From: Centroberyx gerrardi
Lineage: Eukaryota; Chordata; Actinopteri; Beryciformes; Berycidae
Direction of reading: 5' to 3'
Assembly (NCBI RefSeq): GCF_048128805.1
Contig: NC_136005.1
Coordinates: forward strand, 18,254,260-18,318,259
Length of the DNA: 64,000 bases
Below, piece after piece: positions 40,451 to 54,300 of the stretch. The position numbers were made by a program, and so were the translations under genes. Within the stretch, counting starts at the first letter, position 1. Every line of letters begins with the position of its first letter. Below the pieces are notes generated by a model that worked only from the letters and a program-made list of their open reading frames with translations, was not told where the DNA came from and did not search any database.

Positions 40451-40699
40451 TTTGTGTTTTTAGGGAATAAATGATCAAATGTGTGCCATATGAAAAAAGG
40501 CAAAGAAAAAAAAAAAATTGTGGAGGAAAACACAAAACGTCAATTGTTTCAAGTTAGTAACTTGAAATTACCGATTAACAATTGGGTGTCTAGAAGCAAT
40601 GCAGGTCAGCACATTACAGACCTTGCACACTGCAGAAGACCAGCTTGTACCAATCGATAAAGGTACACTCACTCCGCTACAGTAGGTAGCAGTATACAC

Positions 40700-40889
40700 C
40701 ACTATAATGCTGTGTCAATCTGTGACGCGCCCAAATGAAACGGAAGAGAAAGAAGAAGAGCGGCCAACGTCCTATTCACTTAGTTGAGTTCGAGTTTCTT
40801 CAAGGCTATGATTGACAGAGTCAGCAGAGGTTTATATTGGCATGTCCGCAGACTCGCTCGGTTATTATTGTAATACAAAGATCTGCAGT
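40700..40889 (+). promoter_or_regulatory. putative tmem131 promoter and 5' UTR
   Basis: Just upstream of the initiator lie GTGACGCGCC (CRE-like, near 40720) and ACGGAAG (ETS-like, near 40739). No TATA box. Inferred from position only. Confidence 0.4.
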
Positions 40890-43800
40890 ATGGCGAGTCA
40901 AGAAAGAGCTCAGAGTTTGCACCACCCATCAACAAGAACAAAAACATCATATATCGGATTCCTGAGGATGTTATTTATTGCTTTCATTCACACGTCGCGG
41001 GCGAATAAACAAGGTTTGTAACTTAGCTGGCTACGTACACTAGCTAGCGCTAACTACCTTAGACATTTCTATCCGAAGTGTAGGTTGAGGTTATCCTATA
41101 CAGGCCAACTTTATCACAGTTAGCCTGCTAGCTAGCTAATACCTTGCTAACCCTGCTCCGCTGTAACGTTACCTATCTCTGCTTACTGTTTAATGTAATT
41201 TTATTGCTGGAATGAATTGGTGCCTTGGAATGATGCAAATCATTCTCCAAAATGAAAGTGCTGTGGCCTTACACTAACTGGTAGCTTCATAAATGTTGTC
41301 ACCCATACCATATATAGCTAAGCAGGCTAATGTTAGCTAGCTAGCAAGACATTTTATCTTAAGAAATAGGAACAGGAAAGGTAGCTTGTTAGCATTAGCT
41401 TAGCTAACACTAGCTATGATCTTAATGTATTGGAATGAAGACATGGCAGATTGGCAACATAAATAATAAGTCTCTCTGTTGCGCAGGCAGGCAAGCTAAC
41501 ATTACTTCCTCGTACTAGTGTCAGATGAAGGTATTTTGTAATTGCTCAGATGACGGTTATGTGTAAACGTGGCTGAAGGAGCGTTTGATACATGGTTCCA
41601 GCGAGGCAGTGATCAGTCCACCCTGCTGTCCTAACGGGCCAAATCGAATATGACTGAAGTGTCAGCTGTCAGATCCACCTATACAACGGGCTGTGTTGTC
41701 CTTAGCTTACCAGTAGTGAGTGTGTAGCTATAGTTCACGTCCAAGAACAGCTGTGCCAATTTTGAGACGTGCCTGAATTGTTTAAATTGCTTCCAACAAG
41801 TCACATTAGTTACGTTCCAAGTCTTTATCTTCCAGGGAATACAAGGACGCAGTGTTTCCCTCTCACAACAACACAGCGTTGTGTATTTGGCAAATACTGT
41901 GACAACTAATTCACTGTTGCGTTGTCACATCTTTATTTCTATGCTCACCGTCCTATCATAGACAGTGCAAGCTTTGCAAACTTAACATAGTAAACTTAGT
42001 CCTGTCAGAAACTGACTCAGAGTAAGTGCCAGTGGTGTTGAACTATTGAAACATCCCAGCACAGGCCTAAATGACAGAAAGGGTGACTTGTGATTTAATG
42101 GAAAGAATCACAGGTTAATTTGCTGCTGCCCTTTTTAATATTTTGAAATGGTCGCCATATAACCATGTGACCATTATTGTTAAGTTGCTTGACCATATAA
42201 GTTGCTTGAGGACCAATTATAGAATGATGGACAGAAAGATCCTAAAGGTTTTGGAAACAGTCTCTCTTCTATTGTAGCCTTTGTCATTACTTTACCCAAT
42301 GTTGACAATGTATCAAGGACTCAGTACCCACAAGCATCTTTTGTTTTGACATACCATGCAACTAAAGAGTATAGGTTTGGGACTCATCAATGGCTTTCAC
42401 TCAAATCATGAGTTGCATTAGGTGTCACCTCTAATCAGTATAGGTTTGAATGGAAAGGTATCCCAGGTACATCTAGGCTACTGTTAGAATATTGTCTTGA
42501 TTTTTAATGTGATCATGTGCTTAGCAATTACTGATTTTACACATGGAGTTTGCAGTAAATTTGTTTATTTCCATGTAGCACAATGTTTCACAGATCATTG
42601 TGTCTGTTACAATGGTTAGCTAATTTAGATTGCATGACACTACTGCAACCCATTCCACTTTGAGCATAGTCTACTACTTTTCTGCACCCTATCACAAAGA
42701 CACTATTCACCTCTGCTTCAATGCCATCTGTGTATTAATCTGAAAATTAAACTATTAACTCTAAAGCTTGTGCTGGATAACCAGCCTGAGTGAAGACCAA
42801 TCATTCCAGTGGAAGATTTGTAATTTGTAATGCTTTCCCTGCTCAAAGTTTGCCATGAATAGGATCCACAGAGGTTGATCTTCTAGCACAAGCTTTGGCA
42901 TTTCAGATCGTGTCAGGTGAAAAGCTTCTCTGTATAGTGAAAGCATTATACATGCTGAGTAATGAACTGAATGCTTGGATTTCTAAGCCTGTAGATTCAT
43001 ATTATGAGTGAGTAAAATGAGAGCCAATGCTAAAGCATCCTTTATATTTGTTGAAACAGTCTTTCCTTTGATAATAGGCTAATTATGAAGAACACTGAGG
43101 AGCTAATATCCTTTTCACATACAACCCGGGACTATTACGGTATACTGATCTGGGTCCATCCCTGTGGACTGTCACCTTGTAACATCATCAATAACAGACA
43201 AGTCTATATCCTGTGTTCACAATGGCAGATGACATGATGCTCCAGTCAGGGAAACGACATCGGTTAAACACTGAACTTTCACACCAAGTGGAGCAGAGTG
43301 TGACCAGGTCTCAACCCTGATCTGTACCAGGCTCGTTTTATAGGGTCACCTTACCCAGGTCGGCCCTTTACAACTGACAGTCAACCCATGCATTTCCCCG
43401 GTCACTAGTCCAGTGTGAATGGAGTATACAAGATTCAAAGGGGGTGTGGGGTGGGGTTACTTTTGCCAGTATTACTTCGTGTTTCAGTTCCAGGTTGTGG
43501 TCCTGATTATTTATACCACGTCTGTGAGTAGATCTAGGCTTACAGGCTGGACGCTTTCCCTCTTCCCTTCCTAACTGAATAGTGGTTTGTATTTGCTCGC
43601 AAAACTTAGCTGAAAAGTTGCAGCACAGTAGTGCTATCTCAGATTTATGGCAGGCAGCAAGGAAATATAGTAGCTGATTGTTGGTAATGCCGTCCTGCAC
43701 ATTGCATAACCCACAGCTTGTGCTCCAAGAGAATGAAATGCAGCCTAATGCTTTTAAGTATAAATTATTCAAATATGTGTTATCAACTTGTGGAAAGATA

Positions 43801-46172
43801 GGTGTGATTGTACGATATTTGCGTGCAGCTATGAGTGACAAGAATTCTAAGTAGGTCTGGTGAAAATTTATGTGATAATTCTCCAAGTCTTGAAAAGTTT
43901 GAGAACTGCACAAAAAGCCTGAAAACAGGAAAAAAAAATGCTGTTCAGTCCCAGTATACTATAGAGTTGACAACACACATTTTATGTAGTTGCAAACTCA
44001 CCCCTTCTTGCATGTTTTGTTGTTTGTTGTTGTGAAGAATAATCTTTATTTTTTATAGAGTCATATGCTGTAGTTGATAGGCATATTTCCTTTAGCCAGA
44101 ATCAGCGTGTTTTGTAGTGAACACTGACCCAAATCATCAAATCCAGTCAAGAAATTAAGGTGTAAAAGTATGGGATTTTCAAATGGAAAATATGTAAGGA
44201 CCCAGAGTTAAGAATCCCTATGTGATTTACACTATGGGGACTTTCCCCTGAGGGCAGAAAGCATTTTAGAAGTGATTGTTCTCTACTGATTCTGATATAC
44301 AGTTGTCCCCTGTGATTTCACCACTTTCTTGCTGATTTACAGCTGGCAATTAGAATTGGCTGCCAGTACCCAACATAAGTCCTGACACCACTCTGACTTT
44401 TGCAGTGTTTTGAAAGATGCTTTGCCAGGCAAATCAGTTTAAATATAGCAGCCTTCGGTAGCCCATTCATTGACAGGCAAACCACTGCATTTCTCTTTAT
44501 ATTCTGTTTCATTGTGTTTACCTATGTTTTACCTACAGAGCTTCTATATGTTGTATTGTAAAAGTTATATTCAGTAGTATTGGCTAGGTTTTTATGTTTT
44601 TCCCTTTTACATAGGTGCCATTTAATGATGATGATGTTAATATTAATAATGTCTTTGCTTATTTTCACAGCATTCATTCAGTCAGACACAATTCTAGAAG
44701 TTCTACATTTTGGCGAGGGAAGCCTCTTACAGGTAAGAGATATTAGGCTACTTATTTCAATTTTTCATTATCATCTAAAACAGTCCCATTTCTCATAAGG
44801 GATATTAACATTTACACTATTACAGAACTAGGAAAGGTAATAATAGTCATTTAGATTAAATTTATACATTTTTATACCTCGTAATGTAACAATATATATG
44901 TTCAGTTATTTACAACATTTTTTGTAGTTAGGCTACATGATGGCTCATGTCTCTGTTTTACTTTTTTGCAGGCAGACTCTGACATTGATTTTAGTTTATA
45001 TCATCAACAAAGGTAAGCCTTTATTTTTATTTTTATCTTTATTTAGTTCATAATGTCCCTTCCCCAAGTAAACTCAGTTTACAGTTAAAGACGCTACATG
45101 AAAAATATTCTCCTTACCACAACATTGTGAAATTGTTGTGATGACTCTTCAAATGTTAGCAGCAAGAACTGCAAACTATTTGCAGTATGTAGTTTATATT
45201 ACATAGGCCTGTGATGCCTGTTTGGTTACATGCAAGTGTTAGTGTGGGTCTAGTCAAGCAGTTGCTTGTACACCTTTTACACATAAATTAAACAAGCACA
45301 TAAAACAAGCTTCAGGACAGGCTGCGATTATACTTCACTTTGTCATATAGATGCAGTTTTTGAGGACTTATCATTCAAAGTAGGGCTGAAACGATTCCTC
45401 GAGAAACTCGAGTAACTCGATTACTAAAAATCATCGATGCAAATTCTTTGCATCGAAGCTTCGTTTAATCCATATAACTATATACACACTCAGTGTTTCG
45501 CACGGATGATTATTACTGTTGCACAACGCGCTGGAGAAAGAGAGAGAAAATAGCGAGGGGCGAAGAGAAGAGACAGGCCAGAGAAAACGACAGAAAGTGT
45601 CCAAAGTTTCGGATCCAGTGTTGCCAACTTGGCGACTTTGTCGCTAGACTTAGCGACTTTTCAGACCCCCCTGGCGACTTTATTTCTCAAAAGCGACTAG
45701 CGACAAATCTGCCGACTTTTTTTGACCATGGGAAGCAATGTTAATGTGTTGAATCCCAAAGCATTTGGCAATAAATTGGTTCGGCTGATGCTGGTTTTCT
45801 CTACTTGCTTGTCTAATCCAGAGAGGTCTGACGGTCACAGCGCTTCCCACACACAGCGTAGCTCCCTCCCTCCGCTGAGAGCAGGGACTGTAGGATATGG
45901 TCCACTTGTAATTGCTACCGGCGTACGCCGAAACTGGCCGGGTGGGCGGAGTCAGCACTTAATATTAAAACGGGATGAGATGAAGGCTAGTAAAGAATGC
46001 ACGTTAATTATGGCTATATGTAATGGCTAGTTAAGAACGTAAATCAATATGGTGGCTAGTTATGATGTCCCTAAATTAGCTAAGTTTTGCTCAAGAAAAT
46101 AACCACAGAAAATAAAATGCTGCAGTCAATTTGTGAAAGCCTGAGCTTCATTCATGTTATTATTATGATAGT

Positions 46173-46228
<56 letters not shown>

Positions 46229-49200
46229 CTCCCCTCACAGTGATGCATAAAATACCCCAGAAAGCAAAATATCAGGTGGTGTAAGTAGCAATTGGAGCCT
46301 AAAATGCACCAGTCCAATACAGCAGGTATATTCAGTTTAGTTTGATTGCAGTGAGTAGGGTCAGCAGGTGTAGGGCAACCCTTCAACATAGTAAATAAAT
46401 GTACATTAGCCAGTCTTATGAACTTGTATGATATTTAGGCCTAGTAATAAATATCAATAATAATTATTATTTCACCTCGTTTTCAGTAAATCACAGTGCC
46501 GTATGGACAGCTTTGTGCGGACACCTTTTCTCTTTTGTATATTTACTATTGCTCTTTAATAAAGCAAAAGTATTTCTTATCCGATTACTCGATTAATCGA
46601 TGGAATAATCGGTAGAATACTCGATTACTAAAATAATCGATAGCTGCAGCCCTAATTCAAAGGTCCGATCTGATCAAAGGTTGGGTGTTGTGAGATCACA
46701 TCACTCTGCGTATAAACTTGGTTTGTAAATGTCTATTATGTGTCTCCCATAGCTGTATGTATATACATTGGTCCATATTTTTTATCCAGCTCTTCCTCTC
46801 CATCTCTTTGCATAACTCATAAGCACATTGTGGCTGGATGTGTCCAGACTTGTGTTGAATTCTGGAAAACAACACAATCCTGACCACTGCCCAGTCTAGT
46901 TTTGAACATCCAATGGCAGTGGGAACAAAATCTGAATTTTGCCCATCATTCACGCTGTGCATCATGGCATGATTGAGTGATGCAAATTGCATTAAAATGA
47001 CAAGTATAAGCATAGCCTGAAGTAGGGCTGCACGATATATCGTTTCAGCATCGTCATCGCGATGTGCGCATGCGCAATAGTCAAATCGCAGGACGTGCGA
47101 TGTCAGAGAAGTCTGTAATTATAATAATTTACTCCGATTTAAGGGTTTGTTGTAAGAGTAGCGTATGTTACCTTTCCAGCTTTCGCGGCTCTGAACCGTA
47201 GTTGGGAAGCCTCTGGTGTTGTGCTAGCCTATTTTAGCTTAGCCTGGCTCGTAGCTGGTAACAAGCTTTTTACTAAGAGTCCGGACCAACTCTGCAGTGG
47301 AGAACTGGCACTTTATTTCGGTACAGCAGCGAACGTAATGCACGGCCTCTCGGTGACGTTCTAAGCTCTTTTCCCGCTAACTATGGTAACTTTACTCACT
47401 TAGCATCCTGCAACTCACTCTGGCTGCGGCTAAAAACACACTCACTTCCTACTACGTCACCCGCGCAGGTTACCCACAAGGCCACCTTCTTAAAGGGGCA
47501 AGGCTTGATAGAGCTATTCAAGCATGTATTCAAGTCATTTGGTGAAAATTCCTGTATTTTTTCATATCGCAATATATATCGCAGAAAAAAAAAATATTGC
47601 AATGTCAGTTTTTTCCAATATCGTGCAGCCCTAGCCTGAAGTCTTGATTGGGTAACATAACAGTGATCTTAATTTCATTATGCTCCCGGCTCTAACATAA
47701 GCAACATTAGCAAACACAGTAGCAAATGTCAGAGACACTGCTGAAATTATAGTGGAACGAATTTTCAAATGCATGATCAGTCACTGTGGTCATGTGAACA
47801 GCCAAGTACAACAAGGTTATTCTGCCAAGCCTAATGAACTTGGACATCATTTTCATTATATTTGACACCAGACCAAATGCCAGCTAACAACCAAAAATGA
47901 ATAGCTTGATCATCATCATAATCATAATCACAAGCTGCCAAAGCCAACAAGACAACACAGAAACAACACACAACCATGCTAACAATAGCAAGCTTGGCAA
48001 ATTGAAAACTGCTCAATCCATGCCATTCAAAGTGCCCATGCTGGTCCACCAGACCCCAGTGTGCCTCTCCTGACACAGCTGGTACAGATTTGGAACAGTT
48101 CATTCTAGCTGTCCAGACCACAATGCAAGTTTGTCAGTAGATTGCTTTTACCCACAGTGGCAGGGCTAAGAGAAGGAGACAGGGGCGGATAGTTGTGTCT
48201 TTTGCTTACTTCCTAACCCTCTGATACTGACAAAAGCCCCTGGTTAAGTCATATGGCATCAAGGTCGAGATCAATTAAATGTCATACTCAAGCAAGCCTC
48301 TAGACAAAGGCATGCCTGACAGAAGTGCATCTTTGGGGAAGTTATACTTTCCCCACCTCTGTCTTTCACAGACAAACATCAGTTCCTTATAACTGAGCAC
48401 TGTCAGGACTGTGGTGATCGTTTCAGAACAGCACTGTATATCCAGTCTCCTGAAATACTGTCTGGGATACTCCAAGGATTTTTCTTTACCAATTAAACCT
48501 TGAGAGGAAACAGTCTTAAATGTCTTTATGTCAAGTCAAGTTTATTTATATAGCCCTTTATCACAAGCATGTCTCAGAAGACTTTACAGAGAATGGGTCT
48601 AGCTAGATCTAACTAAACACACTCAGTGGTAAACAAAATTATGTAGGACAAACATAGTGAAAAACACAAGGTAGGTTTAGCAAGACAAACAATCTACCTA
48701 TTCTACATAGCCTATGTTATGTGATTGGCTGGACTCGACTGTGTGTTTATGTTGCCTATGCCTAACAGATAGAGCTGCTCAAATCAGTAAATACTTTTTC
48801 TAGATCAGCAAAAAGAGGGAGAAAATCACTAGCCTTTTTTTTTGCTATATGACAATTTACAACAGACATATTCATAGTCTCACTTTCGTTTTTAAAAAAA
48901 TATTTATTAACATTGAAGAATGTTTTTGTATCGTGGCTCGCACATAACATGTAGCTAATCTGTCCTTACTTTTATATGTATAGTCTGTGTCATACAATGA
49001 GCCTTGTCCATTTGTACAGTATGTTCTAATCCATGCAGGGGGTTCTCTTGCATGGTCATAGCATGACCACTCCCTCAACAGAGCCTGGGGGAAGGGTATT
49101 TTGCTGTGTTGCTTCAGAGGTTTTCTAAACGCTGAGCTTCCCTTTTTTCCCTTGATCATCCCAGGGTTTGGTGTCTGTCTGTGTTCATCTGTTGGTTGTT

Positions 49201-51352
49201 TATTGCTCTCTCTCTGCCGCCACTACTCAGCCTGAATCAGTGCATCATCCTCCTGTCTGTCAAACTTGAGCTTCTCTGTAGCGTCATCTCTTAGTGTGGG
49301 GAAGTTGTCAACAGACTAGCCACTTCCATAGGAATCTCACAGTCACTCTGGCTTTTTTTGGTACCCCCAGCTGAAGGTTAGCCTGACACTAGACATATGC
49401 AGATCCAAGGCCAAGAGGCAGCGCCCTCCCCATGATCCCCCCCTGCTACTCCTATTACTCACTGACATTCAACACATTAGGTCTGAGGTGCTCAGCAAAG
49501 GCCACACAGAATTCACTGTCAGAATATACTTGAATCCTTAATCGCACAAGAAATTTGTCAACAAGCATTCAGCTGAATTTTCTTAGTTATTATATTAATG
49601 AGAGAGCTGAGGACGGACAGTAGATAACAAAGCATCCCTGAGAAACACTATAGCCTTGCATGGTTGGGTCTCTGTGTGGATTACTATCAACCCCAGGGGA
49701 TGGAAATCCACTCCGTCTCCAGCCAACTCAGCTCATGGAGGACCGTGGTATTGCCATTGTCTCCTCCTGCACACGTAGTCTTGGTAGTAAATGGGTGAAA
49801 TTGATCTCCGGTAAATTGTCTGACCCCAAGGTAATGTTAAAGTAATTGCATTTGAGTGACTCACTGGGGGACGATTTTAGCTACCAGCACTTCAATGGTA
49901 CACAGTCAGAGTTGGGAGGATAAAGTATTTCAACAATAGTTTTTCCTTGCATACAATAACTTGGTGGCAACCTTATAGCTGTTATTTGAACTTTTCTCAC
50001 TGATCTGGTTCTGTGTGGTCCTTTGTAAAATGAGTATTAAGAGTATTAAGAGTATTACATGATTAAGAGGCAAATACCTTCAAATGTCAAATGACTTTAA
50101 GCTTGGTTGTGTACCACACCTGCATCACTGTGAACTTTTATTTCCATGAGATTTACATAAGGGCTCCCATAACACAGCTCTGTTGTACAGTCGCCTCGCC
50201 GTTTAGTTTAGCCCATAGATGATTTGCTTCCCTTTGAGGAGGGCCTTGTCTATTGTTAAGATACACCTGTTGTTAAGCGGGTTTGGTGAGTTTTTAACCC
50301 TACGCCTGTGCCCTAAGATCACACCTGTGAAACTGATGCTCAGTATTTTTTTCTGCTTGCCTTCATGTGAGAGAGAAACACAACACTCTCAAGGTTTTTC
50401 TAGTCCCAGTGTGACAAGAAGAAAGGCGTTTTTTCCCTGTGCCTCTCCAGTCTATGGATTTTCATAGAGATTTTCAGTATGGAAGTTGTCTCTCACAGAT
50501 GGGAACAGTGTTCCCTGGACCATCATATACATCGTTAAGAGAGCCTGGACAGAGATTATTGATGTCTCGGCTGTGTGTTTAATGTCGCATTTGTTTAAAA
50601 TGCACACAAACATGGATGCCGTTTTTCTTAGCCTGCTGTTTTTGCTGCTGTCACGTCTTCCTCTCTCTCGCAGCACGTCCCCGCACCGTGGGAACTGCCG
50701 ACCTATACGTTTTGAACCTCCAATGTTGGACTTCCACGAACAGTGAGTGTGCTACATGTTGTTGTTGTATGCTCTGTCTTTATTACATTACACACTCTTT
50801 GTGACACTTTCTATTATTTATTTACAAAGTGATTTAAGTAAAGAAGCAATTACCCTATTCATTTGAAAGTAGTTATTAACATTAAAGGTTGTAAAATTGT
50901 ATTTACTTTAAGGTTACCCATCTTTTTTGAGGTGAAGAGCCACACGTTATCTCACTTATAAACTCACTCACTGGACATATTAATGAAAGTGTTTTTCTTA
51001 AATGCGTTCAGAAGCTATGTCCAGTATTTTGTTAGCTTAAACAATGTTTCCTATACCCTATGGATATTTTACAGACTGATGCTCGATCAATATGTTCCAG
51101 TGTAAAATTAAAATTTTACATAGCCTGGCAAGAATATGGATAGCTGAGAGTGGTGTATTTTAGTAATTTATGGTATGCACTTAACAAAGCCATATTTTTA
51201 GTTTCGCAGGCGACACCCAGGTTCATGGCCAGATTTATAAGATCACATTCCACACTGACAATGGGTGTAGCACCCATGTAGTGTGACCCAGCTTAGTGTG
51301 CCAGAGTAAGAGAGTACATTAGGTGATTCAGTAGCGCTCGAAGGGGCTGCAG

Positions 51353-51383
<31 letters not shown>

Positions 51384-54300
51384 TGCAGCCCCAACTCCCA
51401 GTGAACCCACCCAGCTGTCTCAGCCTGCGCTCCCCCTCCTACTTTCTCAACAAACAGTCACCTTATCAGCTGTGTATGTTTGGAAGGAATCAAAATGTAA
51501 CCTTGAGAAATTCTCACCCTGTCTCTAACACACTGCAAATGAAGGCAGGATTGAATTACTGGCCATCATAAATCAGCCCATATGAGCTCAACTTCAGATA
51601 CAGTGTAGAAAACATTAAGATATTGGACAAGCCCGTTCTTGTCTAAACTGAAGGGAGAGGGGTTGGTCCGTTTACATCTATCTTCCTTGTGTTGGAGCTG
51701 CCTTACTTGCTTCTTCATTTGCTTCACTTAAGACAAACAGTTGATTTGGAGATATGAAATTTGAGAAATGTAACTATATTAATTCTCCACTAACCACCTG
51801 ATTGGCTGACCTCACTACAGGTTACATCTGTCACTTTACTTAGACTTTGAAAGGAACGTTCTTGACCCTTCTTCAAGTGAATAAAACTGTATTATAGCCA
51901 TATTTAATTGCATTTCCTGTCTCTCTTTTGTATTTCTGTTTTACTCTCATCTTCTCTCATCTAATCTCATCTTTTAAAGCAATCTTTGACATTATTGGTC
52001 TGTTTTTACATACATTTTACATGTGATAATTTTATTGGAGCTCCCTATTTTAACCCGCATGCAATAGGTGTCTTCTACAATAGTTTTTCAATTTCTTGAA
52101 TTTAAGTTAAAAAAGCCCCTCTGAAAAAATGGCATACAAATTTATAACAAATTTTAATATTTATACAACTGATAGGAATTGTCATTAGATCTATGGGCCT
52201 AGGAAATGTGTGTATTGTATATTGTGATTTTGGGCTGTTATAGTCAGTTGTTGTTTTATCACTTTCTTTCTTCATCTATAGGCCTGTGGGAATGCCAAAA
52301 ATGGAGAAAGTTTATTTACATAATCCTAGTTCAGAAGAAATTAGTTTGATATCAATATCAGCAACAACAGCACATTTTCATGCATCCTTTTTCCAGAATA
52401 GGGTAAGTAGTTATCACCTGAAAATCACTTTCTGAACAGTGACTTGCTTTCAGGCCAGTGGTCACAATACATTTAATGCATGTGTAACAAGAACTGTAGA
52501 AATGCTGTATTTCCTCTTAATATATATTTATATTGAATAGTTCTACTTATCTTTAGTCATATGGCTGTGTGTTATTAATGTCACCATGTTGTTTGATTAT
52601 CATTAGTGTCTCCTATTTAAAGGTGTTATGTGTATTTAGAAACATCAATATATCATTGTCAAATTCATTGTGATACCGTGGTATAATTACCATAAACAAA
52701 TGAGACCATAGTAAAGACAATTGTTAGTTCTAGTTTTTCTTAAAATTTAGACCACATTATTTCCCATAAACTCCGTTGCTTCCTGTCGCACAGAGGATGT
52801 TGCTTCTTGTCCCCCCTCCCCCTCCTTGGTGTTGCTTTTCGTACCTTTGTTTTCTCTTTCGCTTTGCTGAAGAAGAAGTGATTTTTTTTAGTATAAAATA
52901 TCCACCATCTGCCATTGCGAGAAAATCTGAAAGCTACCAACTTTATCGAGGCCTTGTGATTGTGGCTATTTCGGCAAGCAGCTAGCTGGCTACTATCTGA
53001 CAGACTATGGGGAATTGTGTGTTAAACAAATGAAAAATGGACATTTCCCTTCGTTTCTCTGTTACTGTAGATTGGTGATCACTATAAAGCGACAGGGAAG
53101 GATTCATGGGAATTGGAGGCAAAATCCACTGAACAGTTACCACTTGCGGCCACAGGCCCCGCCAGAGTGCAAAAGTTACAGAGTGCAGCTTCAAAATGGC
53201 CTTTGTTAAACAATACCCGACTGGGAAATTCAGTTCTCATAGCACTAGACCTTTAAAGTCAGGTGTCGTGGAACAATGTGTTGAGATCTTAGCGGTTATC
53301 AGCCCAACTGTTTGAGGGTCAGTAGAGTTACAGTGGGCTGAGAAGTTGTAATCTGCTTGGTCTGTTAAAATATCTAGTTCAGTTACAGAAGAAGCTGTGT
53401 TTGTTGTACCAAACATACTTTTTTGTGCTAATTTTTTCTCCCCATCCTTTTCTTCAACAGATAATTCCACCAGGGGGAAACACGTCATTTGATGTTGTGT
53501 TTCTTGCCCGTGTAGTGGGGAATGTAGAAAACACTTTATTTATTAATACATCACATCATGGAGTGTTTACATACCAGGTAGAGGCCAAAATAAACATCCC
53601 TACTTTTTCTTTTTGAATTGAATGTTTAGTGTCGGGGAAAGTGTGACTGATAGCCTAATATTGCGTCTCCATCTCTGTCCTGAAGGTTTTCGGGGTTGGC
53701 ATCCCGAACCCCTACAGACTGCGGCCCTTCATAGGGGCCAGAGTCCCAGTAAATAGCAGTTTCTCACCACTAATAAACATCCACAACCCACACAGTGAAC
53801 CACTGCAGGTAATCAGTCATTTAGAGCACTCAAAACCTCTGATGATTAAATTTGCCCATGTTTGATTCATTTTTGTGTGAAACTGATGTATGTTGATGGA
53901 TTGATGATTACTGTAGGCATTAGTTGAGTGTGTGTGTGTGTTGTTTTCTCCCAGGTTGTGGAGATGTACTCCAGTGGTGGGGATTTACATCTAGAGCTTC
54001 CCACGGGTCAACAAGGAGGCACTGGAAAATTATGGGTTAGTTTCTTATCCTAGTTTCTTTCCTATGTTAAGTTCACAGCTTATTTATCTGTACCTTTTTA
54101 AAACAACACTTGAATAATAGACATTTACTGCATGGCAATGAGAGTTGAATCATAGTCACCCATGCTGACTTTTTCCCTCCAGGAGATTCCCCCATTTGAG
54201 ACAAAGGGGGTGATGAGAGCCAGCTTCTCGTCGCGAGATGTAGACAACCACACCGCTTTCATCAGAATCAAAACCAATGCCCCCAATGAAGACCAGTTGA

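Noticed and set aside
43368..43913. 181-residue minus-strand ORF in tmem131 intron 1
   Set aside because: No recognisable domain, ordinary AT-rich intronic composition, and opposite strand inside a confident intron.
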